Shown here in pieces: positions 9,993-21,768 of a DNA stretch of 64,000 bases; the first letter of the stretch is position 1, and every line of letters starts with the position of its first letter. Origin of the DNA: Helianthus annuus (taxonomy: Eukaryota > Streptophyta > Magnoliopsida > Asterales > Asteraceae). The notes under the pieces were generated by a model. That model was not told where the DNA came from, ran no database searches, and saw nothing but the letters and a program-made list of their open reading frames with translations. Made by a program: the position numbers and the translations under genes. The stretch is taken from assembly GCF_002127325.2 (NCBI RefSeq), contig NC_035435.2, forward strand, positions 122,383,127 to 122,447,126, given 5' to 3'.

Positions 9993-12900
9993 ATGGCGGA
10001 TCCCAATGGAGAGAACAGCCACACGAATGAAGATGACTATGACAATGCGTCAGTACATTTGACAGGCGCACAACTGAAGGCTCTGATCAACAATGCTGTC
10101 CAGGCAGCTATTGATCGTCAAAATACTGAGTCTCAAGGCAGAACTGTGTCAAAACCACCCTCTAAACCAAAGACACACTCCAAACCACCCTCTGAACCCA
10201 AGAAAGATGACGACAAGCACTCGTCTACTGAGCACAGCGTTCATCGCGATAGAGAATATACTGATGCGTCAAGTGCTAAGGGTTGCACCTACAAATACTT
10301 TGTATCATGTAAGCCCCGTGAATTTACAGGGGAGAAGGGTGCGGTTGATTGTATCACCTGGCTGGACGAGATGGACACGATTGTGGACATCAGCGGGTGC
10401 GCTGAGAGGGACGTGGTTAAGTTTGTGTCCCAGTCATTCAAGGGCGAGGCCCTGGCGTGGTGGAGAGCTCTGGTGCAGGCTTCAGGTAAGTCTGCCTTGT
10501 ACAAAATGTCATGGGGGGAGTTTATTACCCTCATAAAAGAAAACTACTGCCCTCAGCACGAGGTTGAGAAGATTGAGGCAGATTTTGTCTCACTAGTGAT
10601 GACAAACCTGGATTGTCAAGCTTATCTGACAAGCTTTAACACTATGTCACGCCTGGTGCCATATCTTGTGACACCAGAACCTAGAAGGATTGCCCGTTTC
10701 ATTGGGGGCTTAGAGCCGGCGATCAAGGCCAGCGTGAAGGCCTCTAGGCCAACGACCTTCAGGTCAGTTACTGACCTCTCCTTGTCTCTTACACTTGATG
10801 CTGTCCGTCTGAGGGCACAAAGGAGCAAGGAGGCTGAAAAGCGAAAACGTGAGGATGATACCTCACGAAAGTCTGGGAAAAAGCACCGTGGAAACGGTGA
10901 AGGCAAGAGAGGGTCGGAGGCAAAGAAGGAGGGGCAAGCTGATGGAAGACCTCACTGCAAGGTCTGCAAGAAACCACACTCCGGAAAGTGTAGGTTTGCG
11001 TCTGGTTCACAGTCGCAACAAAAGACTCCATCCTGTGGGCTATGCAAGTCCAAGGATCATAAGACCGTGGAGTGCAAAAAGATTAAGGATGCCACCTGCT
11101 ATAATTGTAATGAAAAGGGGCATATAAAGAGTAATTGCCCGAAGTATGCCAAGAAGGCGGAGGAGACTAAGAAATCTAATGCGAGAGTTTTTCGCTTGGA
11201 TGCAAAGGAAGCGGTTAAGGACGACAATGTGCTTACAGGTACTTTTCTCGTAAATAACATATTTGCAAGAGTACTATTCGATTCTGGCGCTGATAAGTCC
11301 TTTGTAGACCAGAAATTTTGCCAACTACTAAATATGCCAATCAAAACCCTTGACGTGAAATACGAAGTAGAGTTAGCAGACGGCACGATAGAAACCGTCT
11401 CTACTGTTCTAGAAGGATGTGAAATGTCCATTAGGAACCATTCTTTTCCTTTATCTCTACTTCCTTTCAAACTTGCGGGTTTTGACATCGTGCTAGGCAT
11501 GGACTGGTTATCCCATAACCAGGCCCAAATCATTTGCGGCAAAAGACAGATAGTTTTAAAGACTCCGAGTGGTGAATCTCTTACCATTCGAGGGGATACG
11601 CATTACGGATTGCCCGAAGACGTATCTATGCTGAAAGCTTCAAGGTGTTTGAACAGAGGCTGTGTAATTTACATGGCTCAGGTGATATTAGAAGAACCAA
11701 AGCCGAAGATCGAGGATCTTCCTGTCATTTCTGAATACCCCGAGGTTTTTCCTGAAGAACTACCTGGTTTGCCACCAGATAGACAAGTGGAGTTCAGAAT
11801 TGACATCATTCTTGGAGCAGCTCCGATAGCAAGAGCACCTTACAGATTAGCGCCGACGGAAATGAAGGAACTGAGGACCCAGTTGGATGAACTGCTGGCG
11901 AAAGGTTTTATCAGACCTAGTTCATCTCCCTGGGGAGCTCCTGTCCTATTTGTAAAGAAGAAGGACGGATCAATGCGGTTGTGCATCGACTATAGAGAGC
12001 TGAATAAAGTTACCATAAAGAATAGATATCCGTTACCAAGGATCGATGATCTATTCGATCAGCTGCAAGGAGCAAGCTACTTCTCCAAGATCGACTTAAG
12101 GTCGGGTTATCATCAACTAAGGGTCAGAGATGAAGATGTACACAAGACTGCATTTAGGACTCGCTATGGTCATTACGAGTTCCTAGTGATGCCTTTTGGG
12201 CTCACAAATGCACCGACTGCGTTCATGGATCTCATGAATCGCGTTTGCAAGCCATACTTGGACAAATTCGTCATAGTCTTCATCGACGATATCCTGATAT
12301 ATTCCAAGAATCAAGATGACCACGAGAAGCACCTTCGTTGCATTCTCGAATTACTACAGCGTGAGAAACTCTACGCCAAATTCTCGAAATGTGAATTCTG
12401 GCTACGAGAAGTTCAGTTTTTAGGTCACGTTGTGAGTGAGCGTGGTATCCAAGTGGATCCCGCTAAGGTAGAGGCAGTCATGAACTGGCAAGAGCCAAGA
12501 ACGCCTACCGAAATTCGTAGTTTCCTGGGGTTAGCAGGATACTACCGAAGATTTATTGAAAATTTTTCAAGGATTGCTGCGCCCTTGACTTCCTTGACCA
12601 AGAAGAAAGAAAAGTACATTTGGGGCCCGAAGCAGCAAGAGTCCTTCGAAATATTGAAGCAGAAGCTAAGCAACGCACCTGTGTTGACCTTACCTGAGGG
12701 TACAGATGAATTCGTAGTTTACTGCGATGCATCACACACAGGCATGGGGTGTGTGCTTATGCAGAAGGGCAAAGTGATTGCCTATGCTTCAAGGCAATTA
12801 AAGGTGCATGAAAAGAATTACACCACCCATGATTTGGAGTTGGGTGCCGTTGTATTTGCACTTAAGTTGTGGAGGCACTACCTTTATGGTATTAAATTTG

Positions 12901-14540
12901 TGATTTATTCTGATCACAAAAGCCTCCAGCACCTGTTCAACCAGAAAGAATTGAACATGAGGCAACGCCGTTGGATGGAAACCCTGAATGATTATGACTG
13001 TGAAATCAGGTACCATCCCGGCAAGGCGAATGTGGTCGCTGATGCCTTGAGCAGGAAGGAAAGGGTAAAACCCATTCGAATCAATGCCAAGAGCATTGAA
13101 GTTAAGAATAATTTGATGGAAAGGATATTAGCTGCGCAGCGTGAGGCCGTGTTGGAAGCTAATTATCCAAAAGAAAAGCTGGGAGTAACTGAGGAGCAGT
13201 TGACTCTTAGCAAGGATGGAATTCTTAGGCTGAACGGACGTACATGGGTTCCGATTTATGGAGGACTACGAGATGTTGTTCTCCAGGAAGCCCATAGTTC
13301 CAAATACTCAGTCCATCCTGGTGCTGATAAAATGTACCAAGACTTAAAGGCAAATTATTGGTGGATAGGCTTGAAAAAGTCTGTAGCCGCCCATGTAGCA
13401 AAGTGCTTGACTTGTGCTCAAGTCAAAGCCGAGCACCAAAAGCCATCTGGCTTGCTACAACAGCCTGAACTTCCCGAGTGGAAGTGGGAATGCGTAACTA
13501 TGGACTTCATAACCAAGTTACCCAAAACCAGGAAAGGAAACGATACAATATGGGTCATAGTCGATAGGCTGACTAAATCAGCTCATTTTCTACCCATCAA
13601 GGAGACATATAGCTCCGATATGTTAGCCCAACTTTATGTTGATAAGATTGTAGCCTTACACGGCATACCTGTGTCTATTATCTCCGACAGGGATACTAGA
13701 TACACATCTCATTTCTGGAAAAGTTTCCAGCAATCTTTGGGCACGCGTTTAAATTTTAGTACGGCTTACCATCCACAGACGGACGGTCAAAGTGAGCGTA
13801 CTATCCAAACGCTAGAAGACATGCTTCGTGCATGTGCGATCGATTTAGGTGGTAACTGGGATAAAAACCTACCCCTGATCGAATTCTCCTACAATAATAG
13901 CTACCACACCAGCATAAAGGCTGCGCCTTTTGAGGCATTATATGGTAGGAAATGTAGATCGCCTGTTTGTTGGGCGGAAGTAGGAGAGGTCCAATTGTCG
14001 GGACCAGAGATTGTTTTCCAGACAACGGACAAGATTGTCCAGATCCGGGAACGTCTCAAGGCTGCCCGCGATAGGCAGAAGAGCTACGCTGATCCAAAGC
14101 GTAAGGATTTTCACTTCGAAGTAGGTGAAAAGGTATTACTTAAGGTATCGCCCTGGAAGGGGGTGATGCGTTTCGGCAAAAAGGGCAAGCTGAGTCCGAG
14201 ATACATAGGGCCTTTTGAGGTCATTGAACGAGTCGGATCAGTTGCCTATAAACTGAACTTGCCTGAAGAGCTCAATGGAATTCACAATGTGTTCCACATC
14301 TGCAATCTCAAAAAGTGCTTCGCCGACGAATCGTTGGTGATTCCACACACAGATGTGTATATAGATGAGAGCTTAAAGTTCATAGAAAAACCTTTGTCGA
14401 TTGAAGATCGACAGGTGAAGAAGCTTCGCAGAAAGCACATACCGATTGTAAAAGTCAAATGGGATGCTCGTAGAGGTCCTGAATATACGTGGGAAGTCGA
14501 AGCTACAATGAAAGAAAAATACCCCTATTTATTTGAGTAA
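9993..14540 (+). CDS. Gag-Pol polyprotein of element 1 (intact)
   Basis: One uninterrupted 1515-residue frame. In order: Gag with the retrotransposon capsid signature ([21 protein letters not shown], about 100-220); three Cys/His knuckles near 321 ([12 protein letters not shown], atypical), 348 ([14 protein letters not shown]) and 369 ([14 protein letters not shown]); aspartic protease with DSGADKSF at about 430; reverse transcriptase with FIDD at about 764; RNase H with YCDASH near 912 and [11 protein letters not shown]; integrase with an HHCC zinc region from about 1108, then catalytic Asp about 1171, Asp about 1232 and Glu about 1268; a GPF region; and a C-terminal chromodomain-like tail ([20 protein letters not shown]). 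It copies the RNA and integrates the cDNA; the tail is expected to guide target choice. With no internal stops, it is potentially functional. It is the second cistron of the element RNA after ORF0. Confidence 0.95.
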   Translation: MADPNGENSHTNEDDYDNASVHLTGAQLKALINNAVQAAIDRQNTESQGRTVSKPPSKPKTHSKPPSEPKKDDDKHSSTEHSVHRDREYTDASSAKGCTYKYFVSCKPREFTGEKGAVDCITWLDEMDTIVDISGCAERDVVKFVSQSFKGEALAWWRALVQASGKSALYKMSWGEFITLIKENYCPQHEVEKIEADFVSLVMTNLDCQAYLTSFNTMSRLVPYLVTPEPRRIARFIGGLEPAIKASVKASRPTTFRSVTDLSLSLTLDAVRLRAQRSKEAEKRKREDDTSRKSGKKHRGNGEGKRGSEAKKEGQADGRPHCKVCKKPHSGKCRFASGSQSQQKTPSCGLCKSKDHKTVECKKIKDATCYNCNEKGHIKSNCPKYAKKAEETKKSNARVFRLDAKEAVKDDNVLTGTFLVNNIFARVLFDSGADKSFVDQKFCQLLNMPIKTLDVKYEVELADGTIETVSTVLEGCEMSIRNHSFPLSLLPFKLAGFDIVLGMDWLSHNQAQIICGKRQIVLKTPSGESLTIRGDTHYGLPEDVSMLKASRCLNRGCVIYMAQVILEEPKPKIEDLPVISEYPEVFPEELPGLPPDRQVEFRIDIILGAAPIARAPYRLAPTEMKELRTQLDELLAKGFIRPSSSPWGAPVLFVKKKDGSMRLCIDYRELNKVTIKNRYPLPRIDDLFDQLQGASYFSKIDLRSGYHQLRVRDEDVHKTAFRTRYGHYEFLVMPFGLTNAPTAFMDLMNRVCKPYLDKFVIVFIDDILIYSKNQDDHEKHLRCILELLQREKLYAKFSKCEFWLREVQFLGHVVSERGIQVDPAKVEAVMNWQEPRTPTEIRSFLGLAGYYRRFIENFSRIAAPLTSLTKKKEKYIWGPKQQESFEILKQKLSNAPVLTLPEGTDEFVVYCDASHTGMGCVLMQKGKVIAYASRQLKVHEKNYTTHDLELGAVVFALKLWRHYLYGIKFVIYSDHKSLQHLFNQKELNMRQRRWMETLNDYDCEIRYHPGKANVVADALSRKERVKPIRINAKSIEVKNNLMERILAAQREAVLEANYPKEKLGVTEEQLTLSKDGILRLNGRTWVPIYGGLRDVVLQEAHSSKYSVHPGADKMYQDLKANYWWIGLKKSVAAHVAKCLTCAQVKAEHQKPSGLLQQPELPEWKWECVTMDFITKLPKTRKGNDTIWVIVDRLTKSAHFLPIKETYSSDMLAQLYVDKIVALHGIPVSIISDRDTRYTSHFWKSFQQSLGTRLNFSTAYHPQTDGQSERTIQTLEDMLRACAIDLGGNWDKNLPLIEFSYNNSYHTSIKAAPFEALYGRKCRSPVCWAEVGEVQLSGPEIVFQTTDKIVQIRERLKAARDRQKSYADPKRKDFHFEVGEKVLLKVSPWKGVMRFGKKGKLSPRYIGPFEVIERVGSVAYKLNLPEELNGIHNVFHICNLKKCFADESLVIPHTDVYIDESLKFIEKPLSIEDRQVKKLRRKHIPIVKVKWDARRGPEYTWEVEATMKEKYPYLFE

Positions 14541-14562
14541 ATCTCGGGTCGAGATTTATTTT

Positions 14563-14575
14563 AAGGGGGTGAGGA
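14563..14575 (+). promoter_or_regulatory. Polypurine tract, element 1
   Basis: AAGGGGGTGAGGA directly precedes the 3' LTR start and would prime plus-strand DNA synthesis. An identical tract precedes the element 2 3' LTR. Confidence 0.85.
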
Positions 14576-17500
14576 TGTAACACCTCGAATTTTTGTGTCC
14601 AATGATGTGTTAACACGTGTCATTTGTTTACACGTGGCATCTATAATAAATAAAGGACTAATTTTGACAAACCTTGAAAGTATATAAATTCGAGGGTTAT
14701 AAAATGTCAACAAGGGTAAATATACTGTATAGTATCCCTAAATAATGCTTAAACCTTCAAACGAATAAATTATAGATCGTACAAAAACAAAACGCGGAAG
14801 AAAGTGAGAGATTACAAACTACAGGGGTTAACCGTGTCAACATGTTTAATAATACCTCTGAGTGACCCTTTAACGTTCCAAAGACTTTGTAACGGTATCA
14901 TACCCTCACTAAAATAATATATATGAATTTCGCGAAGTTTCGATATGAAACGAGAAAGTTACGATCGAATTCGTAGAAGAAGGGTTAAAAGCGTCAATAG
15001 TGAAAGTTAAGGCTTTCAGAATAATTAAATAAATAAACCGGGGACTTTATAATGCGGGTAAATAACACGAGGCCCCTATCGGTAAATAACCGAGGGCCAA
15101 ACCGCAAAGTTACCCCTTCAAACCCGAAAGGTCAGGTAAATCATTACGAAAGATTTCGTTATTAATGGCCGGATTCTGCAATCATTGCAAAAAGATTTAA
15201 AATTTCTGAAATCTTAACCCTACGCGGCCCGCATTGCATAATGGGTTAAGTTGAGGCGGGCCGCGAGCCTCCTCAACTACGCGTCTGATCTTCTAATCCC
15301 AGGCGGCCCGCATTGTAAACGCATGGAACCTCCATGCGGGCCGCATTGGACGCCCAGATGCAGAAACTTTGTGTTTTCTTGACTTTTGAGCATTGTGAAC
15401 GATCAACCTCCAATAAATGAGGCATGGGTGCCCCCTACTCGACCCATACACCTCTGGGACACCTACCCATCACCTCTGGACTCTTGTGGTAGTTGTAATG
15501 ATCATAGAGGCATGACATTTGCTATAAATAGCACTAGTATGCAACATAACCTTCACAACATCAAAACACACACTTCTGATCATTTCAAGAGCTCTCAAGT
15601 CCTTTTTCTCTGCTCCATATTCAAGTTCTAACTTCTGTAAGTTACCCTGATCATCCATTGTTCAGTTTATGCTTAGTTTTTAGCTAAAAACCAAACCGTC
15701 GTAACTACGGTTTGACTTTACAATGAATCAGTAATGGTTCAGTCTTATGACGAATCAAAAGTGGTTATGAGTTGGTATTTACGTGGGTAATAAACCTCTG
15801 AAATGGTTCCCCCTGATCACCACTCTAACTATGTCAAATGTCGAGTCAAACGTGCGGTTAAAAAGTCAACAGAAAGCTATTTTAGCGATTTATGCATAAT
15901 CTGTAATGTATATGTTATGGAACCTGTTTTGACAATCATAAAACATGATAATAAGTATATAAACCTGTTTGCGCTCGTTTGAATCGATCATTTACTATAT
16001 AGAACCGGTTCGGAGCCGAATGTCGCAAAAGTTTGACTTTTGCTTTGACTTCAGTTCTGACCCGTTTTAGTGAGGTATAAATATACCTTAGGACTCTCTT
16101 AGGACCAGGTCACATGTTGGTATACGCCTCTGTGGTTGGTTCATGAGTTATCCGAGTCTTTTACGTATTTCCGTCATTCGCCTAAAAGTTGACCGTAACG
16201 GCCTTTTAAAATTAAAACAAGTATTTCGGACACGTGAACGGACCAAAACCTTGCTTGTTAAATTATAAGCATGTCCTTAAAGTTTCACGTCAATCCGAGA
16301 CCTAGAATGAGAGTTATGCTAAAAGGCGCACTTTTAAGAAAGTTTTGTAATTAACGGCGCAATTAGCATAACGCCCATCTAACCCAAGTTTTCGTCACCA
16401 AAACTTTTACCCACTGTGGTAAAATAATATTTTGGGAATTTTAAAGATTTTTAATAATTTTTACCTTGCTCATAACCTGCGGTTATGGCTGCGGTTCGGT
16501 AAATACCGAATATACCCTTTTTGGCCAAAACAGGAGTTCTACAAGGTCTTTTGACCCGATTCCAGTTGCTACTGGTTTTAAATAATAAATAAAGTATTTT
16601 AAGCTTTATAAGCTGTTCGGGAAACTCAGATTTCCTGTAGAACTCGAAAAGCCTTTTTAAAGTCTTTAAAATGACCGAAAAGCCCCTACGGGGCATAATA
16701 TTAACTTAAACTCGTTACGGGCATTACGGAAGGTATCCTACTGATACCAAAATACTTTTAAGGCATATTGACTTAGGAAATAAGCGTAGGACACTTATGA
16801 TTAACCGTTTCGCCTGTTTGCGCACACGGTATGGCTCATGAAACTAGTTTTCGTGCAATAGCCGATATGGGTCAGATTATATTATTTGAACCCCAAAATC
16901 CAGAGTATGAACTATAAACCCATATAAAACCAGTCACTGAACTTGTTGGGTCCAAATCATACTCCATTCTCGGTTTTCGCCTTTTCGTGCGAATTAACCA
17001 TATCTATATATCGGAATCAACCGGTTTAAGCTACGGCTAATATAAGGACCGTTAGGATTCTAAGAGGTTAATTAAAACCTTCGTTCCAGATTAGGAGCCC
17101 CAGTATAAGCTATCGGTGACTTGATCTAAATTAAGGATTAATACTTGCAAAGGTAAATACTTTAACTTATTTCCCCTATACGGGCTTGGGTTACGGTATG
17201 TTAATACCGCTTGATTGAGCATTATATTTTTCCATCGCTTAGGTGGTTAATTAAATAATATGATCGGCTCATTTAAACAGTTTTGTTTCTTAAAAGCCTT
17301 TGGGGGGTTTAATGACCGTTGTCCCGGATATCCTTGGCATCATTTTACGAAATGGCCACGACCATCGACATCCCGGTGTAGGCGTACACCCGGTATAAAG
17401 TGTCGACATTAAAATTAAAAGACGTAGCCGTTGGTTTTTATACTACGGTTTTACGCAACGTGGTGTGTCTATAAATCTTTAACCCGGCACGACCCGGGCT

Positions 17501-17967
17501 ACTGAACGCATAAAAGAACATGTAAAACGTTCACAAGATCATTATGAATTTTCCCAAGTTATAAAAGAGTTTGTGCCTTGTGCATTCAAATCAATTTTAA
17601 TAAACATTTTCAAATGTGTCAGTTGAATGTATTTACCAGTGTAAACTGACGTATTTTCCCCAAAAAGATTAAGTGCAGGTACCTAAACGTAATTGGCTGG
17701 TATTAGCTCCCTAGCGTCGGGATAAGCCTCGCAAGCTTGATTGCAGTATCTGATGGAACAATACTTTATCTTTATTTACGATCCACTGTGGATATTCAAC
17801 TTCTGTAATACATTGATATTATGATCAGAGGTTGAAATTTATATATTTATCTTATGCTTCCGCTGTGCATTATATAATTGTGTGGTTTGACTATATTGTT
17901 GCCAACATCGTCACGGTAATCCCCCACCGGGCCCACCGGTGAGACACGTGGAAATCGGGGTGTGACA
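14576..17967 (+). repeat. Element 1 3' LTR
   Basis: 3392 bp, colinear with 4027-7419. It differs by about 14 substitutions or single-base indels, mostly transitions. It is followed directly by the target copy AAAAT. Confidence 0.93.
15522..15531 (+). promoter_or_regulatory. TATA box in element 1 3' LTR
   Basis: Second copy of CTATAAATAG. In this position it could read out into the downstream MULE gene segment. Confidence 0.55.
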
Positions 17968-18768
17968 AAAATAAGGGGAGAGTTCTTGTAAAGGAAACAA
18001 AGAAAAAAAGAGAAAAATGTCACAAAGAATAAACAAAAAAAGAAAGATGAGGAAGATGAATTTTATGTTTATCCATCTGAATCCGACAATGAAAATGAAG
18101 AAATTTTTCAAGATGAATCTGAAGAAAAAGATGATGACGATGTTGAAGAACAACCAAACATCCAAATCAACTCAGAAGAGATAGAAGAAGGAAATACCTT
18201 ACTTAAAGCTGCAATAGACTGGATTGAACAAGAGGATGCTCAAAACAGCCAACTTAAAACCAATGAAACTGAAAAAACACAAACAGAAAATGGAGGATCA
18301 TGGGGGCAATTCTTCATAAAACCATGAGAAGGAAATAAAGAAAAATTGTGGGTAGACAGTCAATACCGATTGCGTAATTTCATGCCATCACAAAATCAAA
18401 GTGAAGGTCTTTCTGACATTCATTCAACAAAAAGTGGCGATGAAAATATGAAGAACATTAAAGGTAAAAAATCCAATGAAGAAAATGTTGTGGATGCCTT
18501 GGATTATCATTTTAAAGGCTTTGAAGAAATTTTCAAAACAATCCAATCACGCATAGATGAGATGATTGAAGAATATCCAAATAGTGAAATTGTTCATAAC
18601 AAAGTAAACGAATGGGCTTCATTGGTGGAAAAATAAACGATCAAGCTAAAAAGCACAAGAAAGTTAGTATGGATTCAACTATGATCGAAACACCATCAAG
18701 ATTTCTAAATTTGAGCCAAAATGAAGACACAGAAAATCAAATCATTTCATCTCCATTGATTGTAAAAC

Positions 18769-18801
18769 GCAATGAGGATGCTACAAAACGCAATGAAGAT
18801 A
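18769..18801 (+). repeat. AAAACGCAATGA motif copies inside coding sequence
   Basis: Two tandem motif copies are read here as Lys-Arg-Asn-Glu-Asp units within the ULP1-type frame (VKRNEDATKRNED). The dispersed motif is therefore not limited to introns. Confidence 0.7.
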
Positions 18802-19734
18802 CCACAGTTGTAGTCCAATCCTCAAATCCATAAAAAATCATTGAGAAGAGAAACTACATCAAGTCTGCAAACACACATTGAAAATCCTTTATTGGTACAA
18901 TCATCATTTAGCGAAGAAACTCCATCATTAATGTTGGAGATAATAAAAAAGACAGATGAAGCAGAAAAAAATCAAATAAAAAAAAATCAAAATGATGAGG
19001 TACCATCCTTTGATTTGAAAATTTCTAATTTTCTTCAAAGGTGGATGAAAATGAAGTGGAAGATGGTACTACTCGCCACGTTGCACAATCCGAAAATCAA
19101 ACAGAATATGAAAATAAAACAAGCGAAAAAGAAGTTGAAACATGTATTCAAATTACTGGAATACAAACAATGTTAGATAGAATTAAAGAAAAGGATACTG
19201 AAAAAGAAATCAGTGATCTGATTCAAAACACATCATTCCTCAACCCACAAGAAGATTCGTATAAAACACCTGCAAAATCTGTTCAGGAAGAACAACCAAC
19301 AAGTGATATCAACAAAACAGAACAAATAATCACAAAGATAGTACGACCAGATCGACAGAAAAATGCAGCAGAAGCATTATGTTCACCATACTATCAAAGA
19401 CAAATAGCAATGAACAAAGTTAGAATGGCAAACGAAAACAACATATCGGGATATGCTTTCCATGCAGAAGGAGAAATAATGTACAAAAGCATTTATATAC
19501 ACTAACACAAAACAAAATCAAATATTATAATTTAATTATTTTTTTTGCAGGGACACTCTCTTTGAAATTAGTGATCATGTATTACTGTCAAGATATGTTG
19601 CAGAAACAATGAGGCCAGGATTGGAAATAACAGGAGAAGTAATCAATTGTTGGGCATATATTTTGAATGAAGAAGAAAAAAGAAGATCAAAAGACAACAA
19701 AACTCCAAGATTTTTCTGTACTATTCGAATGCTG

Positions 19735-19962
19735 GTAAGATCTATAAAACGCAATTTGTCTGTTTTATACAAATAATATATGTTTAATGAAGTTATTTTA
19801 AGTTTGATTGAATAAAGTTATATAAAACGCAATTGTCAGTTTTATTTCTTTCATAAAACGCAATGTGTACTTTGTTTGAATGAAGTTTTATAAAACGCAA
19901 TTGTATGTTTTATCACCTTCATAAAACGCAATTAATATTTTAATTTGTTTATTGTTATGCAG
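19735..19962 (+). repeat. Intron with ATAAAACGCAAT motif copies
   Basis: Five copies in 228 bp, all in the same orientation, spaced about 25-75 bp apart, within a GT...AG intron of the ULP1-type gene. Confidence 0.85.
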
Positions 19963-20153
19963 GCTTTCACATTGAATGAAGAGGAAGAAAAAATGATAGA
20001 AGAGTTCACACAGAACATAGAAACAATTCTTCATGGTTCAAAGTTAAAAAGCATAAACGATTTTAAAATTATCATTGTCCCTATTCTCCATGTAGAGCAT
20101 TTCTTTGTGATCTCGTTCAATCTTGAAGAAAAAGAAATATTCATCATTGACAA

Positions 20154-21733
20154 TGTCACACCCTGACTTTTTGCGGAAGCGTAATGATGTGTGACTTGTT
20201 CAATACCATTGCATTCAATTATAATAAACAACTATGTGATTAAAACATGATGTTCATCCCTTCATAAGTTTGAAAAGTTACAACCACAAGTCTTTTAAGA
20301 TTCAACCAAAATCCTCATGTTAAGTTACAATACAAAAGTGGATGACATCTAAACTTGTACTTTACGTCTTGAAAACAACACCTGCGCCCAAGATCCATCT
20401 CGTTTCCTGAAATACATGTAATTTTGAAAACATCAACAAAAGTTGAGCGAGTTCATGTGTTTCTGTATGAGTTCGAATAATCTTGTAAACATCTGTAAGA
20501 ATGCCTTTTGTAAATCGGTATGAGAGCGTCTATGAACAGATCAATTAATGTGTAGCTAATACATTAACATGTGTGCAATGGCATAGGAAGGCTGAAACCT
20601 TGCGGATTTTGTACCGTGCTTCCGGCTGTAAGACATAGTCACCACCTTCGGCCACTTCCGGCCCAGGGGTGGGGCTCGCAACACCCAAATAGATCTATCA
20701 CTCATGTCCCTCGGTCCTTATACGAGGATTAATGGTCTTAAGTGTGCGCCTACCCATTCACATGATCTAACAGTTCATTCCTTAGCTAACCATACCATTT
20801 ATAAACGTTTGTAAACATTTGTAACATGCATTACACCCCCGAAGTTATAAAACTGAAAACAGTTAAAAGAAAAGGGGGACATGAACTCACAGATTTGCGT
20901 CCTGTCTCCTGTATACCCAAGGTATGTATCCTTACGCCGTACTACAACCTACACACGTGCCAGGTTTTATTAGACGTTTAGGTCGTGTAACGAATTTTAG
21001 TCTTAGTTGCTTTGTTAAGACTTAGTATTCTTTAAGTTACGTCTTGATGTACTTTGTATTATTTCAAAGTTTAAAATTACCGGTTAAAATAATAATATTT
21101 TAACTTTAAATTATATTCATCAATAATTTGGAATATTTGTTAAAATAATATATTTTAACTTGGTGTATAATGTACTTATACATGTGCATTCTCCCAAGGA
21201 TGGGTATACTTATACTTGTGTATTTTTGCCAAGTATTGCTGGCGTATTCCAGTGTGTATTTGTACGTACGAGTATACGTATCTATCGTTCTTATTAAGTA
21301 TTCTTATACTTAATTTTTGTTTTTATACTTTCTGGAATATTATTTTTAACCAATAAAATAACCAATCTACATTCTTAAAATATATATTTTAAGAAAACTT
21401 TTATAGAAAATTATCTATAATTCTTCCTTGGCAAAAATATTTATATTTCCATATAAACCTCAAAATTAATATATTTTCAAGATTAACTTAGAAAATACTT
21501 ATAAGTCCATTTTTCACCCCAAAAATAATATATTCTAAATTTGTTTAAGAAAATATATATTTTCTCCAAAAATATTATATTTTCTATTTGTTCAAGAAAA
21601 CATATATATTTTCTTCACTCAAAATAATAATATATTTTTTTTCTTGACAAAGTATGATATATTTTTGTAATAAATATAAAAATTATATTTTTTTTGTTTC
21701 TTTGGTTTCCAAAATACCGTTTAATTTATTTGT

Positions 21734-21768
<35 letters not shown>

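Larger units (their letters stand above)
4027..17967 (+). mobile_element. Element 1: complete Ty3/gypsy Tekay-type chromovirus
   Basis: A full-length element of 13.9 kb inserted in the ULP1-type gene, with a perfect 5-bp target duplication AAAAT (4022-4026 and 17968-17972). Order: LTR, iMet PBS, ORF0, hairpin array, 43-bp tandem repeats, one gag-pol frame, PPT, LTR. Both reading frames are uninterrupted. The two 3.39-kb LTRs differ at only about 14 sites by eye, so the insertion is recent. The chromodomain-like C-terminus and RT/integrase style place it in the chromovirus branch, most like Tekay/Del. Confidence 0.93.
17973..20153 (+). pseudogene. MULE ULP1-type gene, middle part (broken)
   Basis: Continues the host gene after element 1. 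It starts with Lys/Glu-rich disordered coding sequence carrying several stops and frameshifts (for example near 18328, 18634 and 18832), so it is decayed. The later part reads as ULP1-MULE protein: RPDRQKNAAEALCSPYYQR near 19345-19400, then an exon 19551-19734 with LLSRYVAETMRPGLE and NCWAYILNEEEKRRS. An exon from 19963 begins the C48 peptidase core, with EHFFVISFNL (catalytic His) and IFIIDN (catalytic Asp). GT/AG borders flank the 19735-19962 intron. The coding region is cut at 20153 by a solo LTR with target copy GACAA. Confidence 0.75.

Noticed and set aside
10093..10536. Overlapping frames inside gag-pol
   Set aside because: Out-of-frame shadows of the Gag-Pol coding sequence with atypical composition and no counterpart in the other elements.
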